In this document: positions 4,259-10,847 of the stretch, one piece after another
How the letters are laid out: each line of letters opens with the position of its first letter
How positions within the stretch are numbered: position 1 is the first letter of the stretch
Position numbers and translations under genes: made by a program
From: Nitrospirota bacterium
GTDB taxonomy: Bacteria > Nitrospirota > 9FT-COMBO-42-15 > HDB-SIOI813
Length of the DNA: 10,847 bases
Direction: 5' to 3'
Assembly (NCBI GenBank): GCA_016214375.1
Contig: JACROQ010000113.1
Location: 1 to 10,847 of the forward strand
The notes under the pieces: model-generated
Seen by the model: only the letters and a program-made list of their open reading frames with translations
Database searches by the model: none
Told to the model about the DNA's origin: nothing

Positions 4259-6799
4259 ATGGCCACCGTAAAAATAAACGGGAAAGAGATTACAGTCGAG
4301 GACGGGACCCTGATCCTGGATGCGGCAACGAGCGCAGGGTTTGAGATACCCACGATGTGTTTTCATGCGAGGCTCAGCAAGCTGGCCTCCTGCAGGGTCT
4401 GCCTTGTGGAGATCGTGGGCCAGAAGAAGCTCCAGCCCTCCTGTGTGACCCCGGTCATGCACGGGATGGAGGTCCTGACCGAATCTCCGGTGGTTAAGTC
4501 CGCAAGGTCGGCCATGATCGATCTCCTCCTGGCGAATCACCCGCTCGACTGCCCGGTATGCGATAAAGGAGGGGAGTGCGAGCTGCAGGATATTACCTTT
4601 AAATTCGGTCCGAGAAAGAGCCCCTTTGGCGAAGAGAAGAGGCGGTTCCACGAGGAAGACTATATCCTGAGTCCTGTCATTATCCAGAATGCCAACCGGT
4701 GCATCCAGTGCAAGAGGTGTGTCCGCATCTGCGCCGAGACGGTAGGCGCGGAGGTGCTCGGGTCCATTGACCGCGGCGCCGGGACAGGGGAGACCAGCTT
4801 TGTTAAAGAATACTTAGACTGCGATCATTGCGGTAACTGCATCGAGGTCTGTCCGGTCGGTTCCCTGATGAGCCGGTCCTTCCGGTACAAGTCAAGACCG
4901 TGGGATCTGAAAGGCGTGGATACGGTGTGCACCTACTGCGGCACGGGTTGTCAGTTGACGGTGCAGGCCAGGAATGGCGAGGTCCTGAGAGTCATCTCAA
5001 AGCCGGACAAAGGGATCAACCATGAGACGTTGTGCGCCAGAGGGAGATATGGTTATTCCTTTATCAACAGCCATGAGCGGCTCGTGACCCCCATGATCCG
5101 GAAAGGGGGCACGCTTGAACCCGCCACATGGGACGAGGCCCTTAAGGCGATCAAAGAAGGGATCACCGGGGCCATAAGAAACGGAGGAAAGATCGGGGGA
5201 ATCGCATCAAGCCGGCTTTCCAACGAAGAGCTCTATCTTTTCCAGAGGCTGATGAGGGTGGTGTTGAAGACGAACCACATAGACTCCGGCAGCCGGTGGA
5301 ATACCGGTGCGGTGAAGACATTTACAGAGGTCATGGAGCTCAGCAGGGGCGGGGTATCGATATATGATGCCTTAAACACCGATACGTTGCTCGTTATCGG
5401 GTCAAGCATCTCGGATGAAAATCCTGTCACAGACTATATGATCAGGCGCCTGTCTCAAAACAAGAAGATGAACATCATCATCGCCTCTCCGAGGGGGATG
5501 AAGCTGGACAGCTCTGCAGCCCTGACCCTGCGGCACAGACCAGCCGCCGAAGGGGAGATCATCAGCGGGATCTCCAGAGTTCTTTATGACAAAAATGCAG
5601 ATAAATTGAACGATCTATCCGGCAAGGAGCCTCTTAAGAGTATCTCAAAGGAAAATATCTCATCTCTGACCGGCACAGACTGGGGCAGGATAGAGTCTGC
5701 CGCAAATTTTATGTCGTCCTCCAATTCGGTGACCATTGCCGTAGGAAACGACGTATTAAGAGGACCCTCACGATTGGAATTCCTGAATGTCCTTGTCGGG
5801 GCGTTACGGCTCCTGGGCAAAGAGGTCAAACTCTTCCCGGTCTTTGACAGGGCAAACCAGCGGGGGGCCTGGGAGATGGGTGTCCATCCGGCTATGATGC
5901 CCGGCTACAGCGCTACAGCCGGGAATGGCTTGGGATGCGAGGGGATATTGGAGGCATCGTCGCGGGGAGAGATGGACGTCTTGTATGTCATCGGTGAAGA
6001 TATTGTCTCTGATTTTCCGGATGGAAGGTTTGCCGAAGAGGCCCTCCACCGGGTTAAGTTCCTGATCGTCCAGGATATGTTCCTCACCGAGACGGCTAAG
6101 ATGGCCGGCGTCGTCCTGCCCGGCGCAAGTTTTGTTGAGAAAGACGGGACCTTTACGAATCAGGAAGGAAGGGTTCAGAGGTTAAGAAGATTCCTGCCAC
6201 CTCAGGGGGATGCAAAGGCGGATTGGGAGATTATTGCCGCTGTCGGTGCGGCCGTAGATCCCTCATTTAACTATGGGTCTGCAGCCGGGATCTTTGGGGA
6301 GATCAAAGAGGCGGCGCCGATGTATCGTGAGATCGCCTTTGAGAGCTTGGATGGCAGTGGAGCGCTGATTAAGGAAACAAACCGGAAAGGGACAGATTTG
6401 AAATCTGTCCCCTCAGTGGCCAGCCAGATGCCTGCCGCCTCTCCTGATCCCGATTATCCCTTCGTCCTGATAACAGGGAATCATCTCTATCACTCAGGGA
6501 GGCTTTCTCTCAGGACGGACATCTTAAGGGACATCCTGTCCGAGGCCATTGTCGAGATCAGCGAAGAGGATGCAAAGGATCTGAAGGTTGGAAAAGGGGA
6601 TAAGGTAGTGGTAAAGGGGGAACGGTATGAGGCCACATTGACGGTGCACGTGAACAAGAGGTCTGCAAAAGGTGTTGTCTTTATACCGGAGAACTTTACA
6701 GATGTCCGTGTCAATATGTTTTTCACAAAAGGGGAGGGGCTCCCAAGGGTGAGGGTGCTCCCTCTTACGGGTAAATCTCACGGCGGGGGGATAAAATGA
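4259..6799 (+). CDS. nuoG: NADH-quinone oxidoreductase subunit G (75 kDa, iron-sulfur, FdhA-like)
   Basis: This 846-residue subunit carries the iron-sulfur chain of the NADH module. The N-terminal [2Fe-2S] domain has Cys34, Cys45, Cys48 and Cys62. The His/Cys3 [4Fe-4S] site is His94, Cys98, Cys101 and Cys107. Two more [4Fe-4S] sets are Cys148/151/154/198 and Cys158/188/191/194 or a related pairing. A further set, Cys224/227/231/259 (CTYCGTGC), matches the N7 site kept in many bacterial NuoG. From about 220 on it is molybdopterin-oxidoreductase-like, with a C-terminal dinucleotide-binding-type domain from about 732. The formate dehydrogenase catalytic Cys/Sec position appears to be replaced (SRWNTGAV at 345-352), so this is complex I, not an active formate dehydrogenase. 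Residues 711-718 (GTDLKSVP) come from an in-frame palindromic repeat in a linker. The gene overlaps the next one by 4 nt. Confidence 0.93.
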   Translation: MATVKINGKEITVEDGTLILDAATSAGFEIPTMCFHARLSKLASCRVCLVEIVGQKKLQPSCVTPVMHGMEVLTESPVVKSARSAMIDLLLANHPLDCPVCDKGGECELQDITFKFGPRKSPFGEEKRRFHEEDYILSPVIIQNANRCIQCKRCVRICAETVGAEVLGSIDRGAGTGETSFVKEYLDCDHCGNCIEVCPVGSLMSRSFRYKSRPWDLKGVDTVCTYCGTGCQLTVQARNGEVLRVISKPDKGINHETLCARGRYGYSFINSHERLVTPMIRKGGTLEPATWDEALKAIKEGITGAIRNGGKIGGIASSRLSNEELYLFQRLMRVVLKTNHIDSGSRWNTGAVKTFTEVMELSRGGVSIYDALNTDTLLVIGSSISDENPVTDYMIRRLSQNKKMNIIIASPRGMKLDSSAALTLRHRPAAEGEIISGISRVLYDKNADKLNDLSGKEPLKSISKENISSLTGTDWGRIESAANFMSSSNSVTIAVGNDVLRGPSRLEFLNVLVGALRLLGKEVKLFPVFDRANQRGAWEMGVHPAMMPGYSATAGNGLGCEGILEASSRGEMDVLYVIGEDIVSDFPDGRFAEEALHRVKFLIVQDMFLTETAKMAGVVLPGASFVEKDGTFTNQEGRVQRLRRFLPPQGDAKADWEIIAAVGAAVDPSFNYGSAAGIFGEIKEAAPMYREIAFESLDGSGALIKETNRKGTDLKSVPSVASQMPAASPDPDYPFVLITGNHLYHSGRLSLRTDILRDILSEAIVEISEEDAKDLKVGKGDKVVVKGERYEATLTVHVNKRSAKGVVFIPENFTDVRVNMFFTKGEGLPRVRVLPLTGKSHGGGIK
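6389..6411. repeat. In-frame palindrome inside nuoG (encodes GTDLKSVP)
   Basis: Arms 6389-6399 (GGGACAGATTT) and 6401-6411 (AAATCTGTCCC) are perfect 11-bp inverted repeats around one central base. It reads in frame as NuoG residues 711-718. From memory, the peptide TDLKSVP recurs in many unrelated predicted proteins of repeat-rich bacterial genomes, which suggests a dispersed palindromic repeat. Here it sits in the linker before the C-terminal dinucleotide-binding-like domain, where an insertion is tolerable. No T-run follows, so it is not a terminator. Confidence 0.8.
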
Positions 6800-7266
6800 T
6801 AGATCCGAAATCGCTTCGTGATATCCATTTCTTCTCAGATCTGAACGACGAAGAATTGAATGTCGTCTCCAAAGTGTTAAGAGAGAAGGATTTCAAGATA
6901 GGGACTACCGTATTCAAAGAGGGAGAAGACGGACAATCCCTCTATGTCATCAAAAGGGGAGAAGTCAAGGCGTGTAAGGAGACGCCGGAAGGGGATCTCC
7001 TGACACTGACCCTGCACAAAGACGGCGACATCTTCGGCGAGATGTCTTTCCTGGACAGCAGGCCCCGTTCCGCCACCATCGTGGCGATTGCAGATACAAA
7101 GGTGTACGTGCTGGAGAAGACGGATTTTGAGACCTTGGTCGACAACCATCCCCGCCTGATTTATAAGATGCTCAAGAGTGTCGTATTCAATATACACTCC
7201 ATCGTGAGAGGGATGAACGCAAGATACTTAGAGATGATCAATTATATGTGGGGAAGGAGGAGGTAG
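6796..7266 (+). CDS. Cyclic-nucleotide-binding domain protein, no DNA-binding domain
   Basis: The 156-residue protein is essentially a single cNMP-binding (CAP effector) domain. The N-terminal helices (LRDIHFFSDLNDEELNVV, 7-24) and the beta-roll residues GQSLYVIKRGEVKA (46-59) are typical. The phosphate-binding cassette reads FGEMSFLDSRPRSATIVA (80-97), with the Glu82, Arg91 and Ser92-Ala93-Thr94 pattern expected of a domain that can bind cAMP or cGMP. The Crp/Fnr C-terminal helix-turn-helix is absent; instead there is a short basic tail helix (138-156). It starts inside the nuoG stop (ATGA) and ends 12 nt before nuoH, so it is very likely co-transcribed and translationally coupled. It may be a regulatory or assembly partner of complex I, but that is inference from position only. 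It is not a standard complex I subunit. Confidence 0.9.
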   Translation: MIDPKSLRDIHFFSDLNDEELNVVSKVLREKDFKIGTTVFKEGEDGQSLYVIKRGEVKACKETPEGDLLTLTLHKDGDIFGEMSFLDSRPRSATIVAIADTKVYVLEKTDFETLVDNHPRLIYKMLKSVVFNIHSIVRGMNARYLEMINYMWGRRR

Positions 7267-7278
7267 GCTAAAAGACCG

Positions 7279-8262
7279 ATGATCGAATTGCTCTTGATAG
7301 GCATTAAGGTGGTGGTCGTTACCCTGATTGTGTTTGCACTCCCGCTCCCATTGACCTACATCGAGCGGAAGGTGGCAGGGCATATCCAGGTCAGGCTCGG
7401 CCCTTACAGGGTCGGCCCGCATGGCATCCTGCAGCCCTTTGCAGACATGGTCAAGCTCATGTTCAAGGAGGACATCATCCCTGCAAAGGCAGACCCGTGG
7501 CTCTTCAGGATAGCGCCTGTCATAGCCATGGTTCCGGCCTTTGTCGTGTTTGCCACGATCCCATTCGGGGAAAAGGTGACCCTCCCCATCTTGAATTATG
7601 AGGTCAATCTGTACATCTCGAATATGGATACGGGGATACTCTACATCCTGGCCATCGCCGGACTGAGTGTCTACGGGATCATACTCGGCGGATGGGCCTC
7701 CAACAGCAAGTACCCCCTGCTCGGCGGCCTCCGTTCCTCAGCGCAGATGATCAGTTATGAGCTGGCCCTAAGTTTTGCTTGCATCGGGGTAGTGATGATT
7801 GTAAACTCTCTGAGCCTTGTAGATATCGTGAAGGCCCAGTCCGGGTGGCACTGGAATATCCTGTACCAGCCGGTTGGATTCGTCATCTTTTTTATCGCAG
7901 GGCTGGCAGAGATCAACCGCATCCCCTTTGACCTGCCGGAAGATGAAGGGACTCTGGGCGCCGGTTATCATGCGGAGTACAGCTCGATGAGATTCGCATT
8001 TTTTATGCTGACCGAGTATGTGGCAATGGTCTCGATGTCTATCCTGATCGTCCTCCTGTTCCTTGGCGGGTGGGACGGCCCGGCCTTTCTTCCGGGTATC
8101 GTATGGTTCCTGCTGAAGGTGGCGATGCTTATCTACATTATTATATGGACCCGGTTTACTTATCCGAGATACCGGTATGATCAGCTCATGAGCATCGGCT
8201 GGAAGATACTCCTGCCGTTGTCTCTGGCGAACATCCTGATTACAGGGTTGGTAATAATATGA
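7279..8262 (+). CDS. nuoH: NADH-quinone oxidoreductase subunit H (membrane subunit ND1)
   Basis: This 327-residue polytopic membrane subunit joins the hydrophilic and membrane arms and forms the lower part of the quinone chamber. Signatures are ERKVAGHIQVRLGPYRVG at 29-46, LQPFADMVKL at 51-60, the SNSKYPLLGGLRSSAQ loop (141-156), AEINRIPFDLPEDEG at 210-224 and the EYSSMRF segment at 233-239. The acidic cytoplasmic loop carries Glu211, Asp218, Glu221, Asp222 and Glu223. Several long hydrophobic stretches (for example 5-25, 80-95, 120-138, 163-183, 199-210, 241-264, 274-290 and 308-327) fit about eight membrane helices. An SD-like GGAAGGAGGAGG ends about 16 nt before the ATG, overlapping the end of the previous gene. 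The gene overlaps nuoI by 4 nt (ATGA). Confidence 0.96.
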   Translation: MIELLLIGIKVVVVTLIVFALPLPLTYIERKVAGHIQVRLGPYRVGPHGILQPFADMVKLMFKEDIIPAKADPWLFRIAPVIAMVPAFVVFATIPFGEKVTLPILNYEVNLYISNMDTGILYILAIAGLSVYGIILGGWASNSKYPLLGGLRSSAQMISYELALSFACIGVVMIVNSLSLVDIVKAQSGWHWNILYQPVGFVIFFIAGLAEINRIPFDLPEDEGTLGAGYHAEYSSMRFAFFMLTEYVAMVSMSILIVLLFLGGWDGPAFLPGIVWFLLKVAMLIYIIIWTRFTYPRYRYDQLMSIGWKILLPLSLANILITGLVII

Positions 8263-8834
8263 ACAGGAACCATTACAACTTTGATCTGAACGGCCTTCTG
8301 AAAAAGGTCTTTTTCGTAGACCTCATCCAGGGGTTGTTTATCACATTCCACTATACCTTTTCAAAGACCATTACCATGAAATACCCCGATGAGGAGACGT
8401 GGATCCCGTACAAAAGGTTCCGGGGGCTCCATACGCTGAACAAGAATAAAGAGGGTAAGGAATTATGTGTCGGATGCGAGCTGTGTCAGAAGTCATGCCC
8501 TACCCAGTGTATCACAGTAGTCCCCATGCAGGACACGACAGGGAAGGGGATCGCAGACCGGGTGGCCTACCGGTGGGAGATCAATCTCCTGCGCTGTATG
8601 TTCTGCGGGTTGTGTGAGGATGCCTGCCCGACGGAGGCATTGAAGCTGGGGAGGGAGTATGAACTGGCCGGCACCTCGATGCAGAGGCACCTCCTGACGA
8701 AGGAGGAACTCCTGGCTCCTCAGGCGGTCCCGGCTGAATTCGAGGGCGGCGTTATTGTAAAGGCAAGGCTGGGGACGGATGAGACAGGGATAAAGGTTGT
8801 CCCGGATATGAGCGTTCAGAAGAGGTGGTGGTAG
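8259..8834 (+). CDS. nuoI: NADH-quinone oxidoreductase subunit I (two 4Fe-4S, TYKY subunit)
   Basis: The 191-residue subunit holds the N6a and N6b [4Fe-4S] clusters that carry electrons from NuoG toward NuoB and the quinone. Two classical 8Fe ferredoxin motifs are visible: Cys70, Cys73, Cys76 and Cys80 (CVGCELCQKSCP), and Cys113, Cys116, Cys119 and Cys123 (CMFCGLCEDACP). The N-terminal 1-45 (helical, with Phe- and Lys-rich stretches) would lie along the membrane, as in the family. Position 84 adds a further Cys in PTQC that is not needed for the clusters. The ATG overlaps the nuoH stop (ATGA), implying translational coupling. The C-terminus ends in Lys-Arg-Trp-Trp, and its stop shares one base with the likely nuoJ start. 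Confidence 0.96.
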   Translation: MNRNHYNFDLNGLLKKVFFVDLIQGLFITFHYTFSKTITMKYPDEETWIPYKRFRGLHTLNKNKEGKELCVGCELCQKSCPTQCITVVPMQDTTGKGIADRVAYRWEINLLRCMFCGLCEDACPTEALKLGREYELAGTSMQRHLLTKEELLAPQAVPAEFEGGVIVKARLGTDETGIKVVPDMSVQKRWW

Positions 8835-9337
8835 TGGCGGAGCAGATATTTTTCTTTGTCTTTGCAATATTGGCCGTAGGATCAGCGATCGCGGTCGTCT
8901 CTCTCCGGAATCCGGTCCACAGCGTCATATCCCTGATGGTCTGTTTCTTACAGATGGCGGCATTATTTGTCATGCTGAGGTCCCCCTTTATTGCCGTGGT
9001 CCAGGTGTTTGTCTATGTGGGTGCGGTATTGGTCCTCTTTCTCTTTGTTATCATGATGCTGGATATAGCCAAGGCCGGCATGGAACGGTTTGTCTCCGGA
9101 GGGAAGTTATGGGTGATCGCCCTCTTAGGGGCGCTGCTCCTTGAGATGGTGCTGATGATCTCAAGGAGCAGACTGTCAGCCATCACAGCGCCCGCGGCGG
9201 GTCGCCTTACCGGGACCGTCAGGGAAGTAGGGGAGGCATTGTTTACAAAGTATATTCTTCCCTTCGAGGTGGTGTCGCTGATACTCTTAGTCGCCTTGCT
9301 GGGCGCTATTGTATTGGGTAGAAAGGAGCTGAGATAG
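8834..9337 (+). CDS. nuoJ: NADH-quinone oxidoreductase subunit J (membrane subunit ND6)
   Basis: This membrane subunit lies between NuoH, NuoA and NuoK and belongs to the part of the membrane arm that changes shape during turnover. Family signatures are FAILAVGSAIAVVSLRNPVH (10-29) and YVGAVLVLFLFVIMML (61-76), the latter being the conserved helix that twists in the coupling cycle. Four or five hydrophobic segments fit the usual topology. I chose the GTG at 8834, which gives 167 residues and the family-like start AEQIFFF. It overlaps the nuoI stop by one base and has GAGGTGG (8822-8828) about 5 nt upstream. GTG codons at 8825 and 8828 are in frame and would add two or three valines; the sequence cannot exclude them. 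Confidence 0.93.
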   Translation: MAEQIFFFVFAILAVGSAIAVVSLRNPVHSVISLMVCFLQMAALFVMLRSPFIAVVQVFVYVGAVLVLFLFVIMMLDIAKAGMERFVSGGKLWVIALLGALLLEMVLMISRSRLSAITAPAAGRLTGTVREVGEALFTKYILPFEVVSLILLVALLGAIVLGRKELR

Positions 9338-9341
9338 AGGC

Positions 9342-9644
9342 ATGGTCCCCTTATCCTGGTACATTATCCTGAGCGCTCTCCTCTTTATCATCGGGACCGC
9401 AGGTGTCCTTTTGAGAAGGAATATCCTGATCATCCTGATGTCTTTGGAACTGATCCTCAACTCTGTCAATATCAATCTTGTGGCCTTCTCCTATTTTCTC
9501 CAGGACCTGAGGGGGCAGATATTCTCGATATTCGTAATCACGATTGCGGCCGCCGAGGTGGCCATTGCCCTGGGCATTCTGATTGCCCTGGTGAGAAACA
9601 AGGCCGCCCTTAACGTGGATGAAATCCAGACGATGAAAGGGTAG
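9342..9644 (+). CDS. nuoK: NADH-quinone oxidoreductase subunit K (membrane subunit ND4L)
   Basis: The protein has exactly 100 residues, the common length for NuoK, and three hydrophobic segments (about 5-24, 28-50 and 60-83). The two buried acids essential in the family are at the expected numbers: Glu36 (MSLELILNSVN) and Glu72 (AAAEVAIALG), matching E. coli NuoK Glu36 and Glu72 that form part of the central proton path. AAAGGAG (9322-9328) and AGAGG next to the ATG offer SD pairing. The gene begins 4 nt after the nuoJ stop, and the next gene starts one base after its own stop. Confidence 0.96.
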   Translation: MVPLSWYIILSALLFIIGTAGVLLRRNILIILMSLELILNSVNINLVAFSYFLQDLRGQIFSIFVITIAAAEVAIALGILIALVRNKAALNVDEIQTMKG

Positions 9645-9645
9645 A

Positions 9646-10847
9646 ATGTTGGAGACGATTGAGTCCATAAGACCGCTGCTTACGCTGTTTGTTCCCCTGA
9701 CGGCCGCTTTCCTGATATTGTTTTTTCAGAAGACCCCTAACCGGAGAGATGCGACATCCTTTGTGGCGGCGATCCTGACGTTTTTGCTCGTCATCTCGAT
9801 GGCGCCGGTCATCCTCTCCGGCAAGACCATCGAATACACCCTCTTTAACACACTCCCCGGTGTCCCCTTTAAATTCAGGGTGGATGCCCTGGGGATGGTC
9901 TTTGCCACGATAGCGTCCTTTCTCTGGATATTTGCCTCTGTCTATTCTATAGGCTATATGCGGAGTGCGAAAGAACACGCCCAGACGAGGTTCTTCGCCA
10001 GTTTCAGCGTCAGCATCTTTGCCGCGGTGGGCGGGGCATTCGCCGCCAACCTGTTTACGCTGATCGTCTTCTATGAGGTCCTGAGTCTGGTGACCTATCC
10101 CCTCGTCTATCACAAGGAGACAGAGGAGTCCTGGCAGGGAAGCAAGAAATATGTCGTCTATTTGGTAGGGACCTCCAAGACCTTTTTGCTGGCCGCGATT
10201 GCACTGACCTACTATATCGTGGGGAACCTTGATTTTTCAGATCAGGGGCTGCTGGCGAATACCTCTGCCTCGCCCCTGCTCTTAACTGTTGTCTATATCT
10301 GTTTCATGATCGGCCTTTCAAAGGCCGCGATTATGCCGTTCCATGCGTGGCTTCCTGCGGCCATGGTGGCCCCCACGCCCGTCAGTGCGCTCCTGCATGC
10401 GGTGGCTGTGGTGAAGATGGGTGTCTTTTCGGTGCTGCGGGTCATCTTCCATGTCTTCGGCACGAAACTCATGAGTGAGCTGCACCTCGGCATTGCCACG
10501 GCCTACGTGGTCTCCTTTACGATCATCATGGCATCGGTCTATGCTCTGACTCAGGATAATCTGAAGAGGCGGCTGGCCTATTCCACTGTCAGCCAGCTCT
10601 CCTATGTCATCCTCGGCGCTGTGCTCCTCACCCCGAGCGGCATGATTGGCGGGATTGTGCATATCGCCAACCACGCCTTCTCCAAAATCACATTGTTCTT
10701 CTGCGCCGGCTCTATCTACTGTGCCGCGCACAAGACCGAGGTCAGCCAGCTCTCCGGCATCGGCCGTAAGCTCCCCTGGACCATGACCGCCTTCTTCCTC
10801 GCATCCCTCAGCATGATCGGGGTGCCGCCTTCAGCCGGCTTTATCAG
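9646..10847 (+). CDS. MrpD/NuoM-like antiporter subunit of complex I, partial (3' end outside window)
   Basis: An open frame from ATG 9646 runs to the window edge, giving 400 residues of a multi-helix proton-channel protein of the NuoL/M/N-Mrp family. Key channel residues are present: Glu144 (FYEVLSLVTYP), Lys226 (SKAAIMPFHAWLP, 225-237), Lys257 (APTPVSALLHAVAVVK, 242-257), and His343 and Lys347 (NHAFSKITLFF). Lys at the end of the TPVSALLHA helix is MrpD/NuoM-like; typical NuoL has HAATMV there. The usual nuoL is therefore not what follows nuoK. The start is one base after the nuoK stop, with GAAAGGG just upstream. It may be one of several such pumps in this operon; the sequence beyond the edge would tell. 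The exact subunit name (NuoL, NuoM or Mrp-type) is left open. Confidence 0.88.
   Translation, partial: MLETIESIRPLLTLFVPLTAAFLILFFQKTPNRRDATSFVAAILTFLLVISMAPVILSGKTIEYTLFNTLPGVPFKFRVDALGMVFATIASFLWIFASVYSIGYMRSAKEHAQTRFFASFSVSIFAAVGGAFAANLFTLIVFYEVLSLVTYPLVYHKETEESWQGSKKYVVYLVGTSKTFLLAAIALTYYIVGNLDFSDQGLLANTSASPLLLTVVYICFMIGLSKAAIMPFHAWLPAAMVAPTPVSALLHAVAVVKMGVFSVLRVIFHVFGTKLMSELHLGIATAYVVSFTIIMASVYALTQDNLKRRLAYSTVSQLSYVILGAVLLTPSGMIGGIVHIANHAFSKITLFFCAGSIYCAAHKTEVSQLSGIGRKLPWTMTAFFLASLSMIGVPPSAGFI

Noticed and set aside
5900..5923. Inverted repeat CCCGGCT / AGCCGGG inside nuoG.
   Set aside because: The arms are only 7 bp and it encodes an ordinary-looking FdhA/NuoG segment (PGYSATAG); probably chance in GC-rich coding DNA.
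6389..6411. The nuoG palindrome as an intrinsic terminator.
   Set aside because: It lies inside the reading frame, has no following T-run, and co-directional genes continue after it.
4259..6799. Annotation of the large iron-sulfur protein as a formate dehydrogenase alpha subunit.
   Set aside because: The expected catalytic Cys/Sec motif is not found, and the gene sits between nuoF and nuoH with all NuoG N-terminal clusters.

Overview
The window is one co-directional (+ strand) stretch of a bacterial respiratory complex I (NADH:quinone oxidoreductase, nuo) operon. The order is nuoC, nuoD, nuoE, nuoF, nuoG, a small cyclic-nucleotide-binding-domain gene, nuoH, nuoI, nuoJ, nuoK, and the first 400 codons of an MrpD/NuoM-type antiporter-like subunit that runs off the right edge. 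nuoA and nuoB are expected upstream but are not recognisable here.

The gene set and layout (separate nuoC and nuoD, nuoE/F/G present, an FdhA-like long NuoG, an MrpD-like subunit after nuoK) fit a moderately GC-rich Gram-negative from the Nitrospirota / Desulfobacterota / candidate-phylum range. That placement is an impression from family resemblance and repeat style; there is no rRNA or other taxonomic marker. The proteins form the NADH-oxidising module (NuoE, F, G), the quinone-reducing connecting module (NuoC, D, I) and part of the proton-pumping membrane arm (NuoH, J, K and the MrpD-like subunit).

Most genes are packed tightly: 4-nt ATGA overlaps, a 1-nt overlap, or gaps of 1-12 nt. The only three longer gaps between genes are all filled by repeats. 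(1) nuoD-nuoE, 199 nt, holds an array of about 25 heptamers (GAAGCAA and variants) that starts at the nuoD stop codon. (2) nuoE-nuoF, 276 nt, holds a short heptamer run that starts the same way at the nuoE stop, then a duplicate of the nuoF start region, then 20 more heptamers, then the real nuoF start. (3) nuoF-nuoG, 154 nt, holds a ~141-bp imperfect palindromic element whose left terminal inverted repeat supplies the nuoF stop codon. A decayed relative of that element lies just upstream of nuoC, and a third palindrome type sits in frame inside nuoG.

The points most worth checking are the heptamer arrays seeded at stop codons, the duplicated nuoF start with possible copy-number-dependent frame switching, the palindromic repeats that have entered coding sequence, and the single-domain cNMP sensor gene embedded between nuoG and nuoH.
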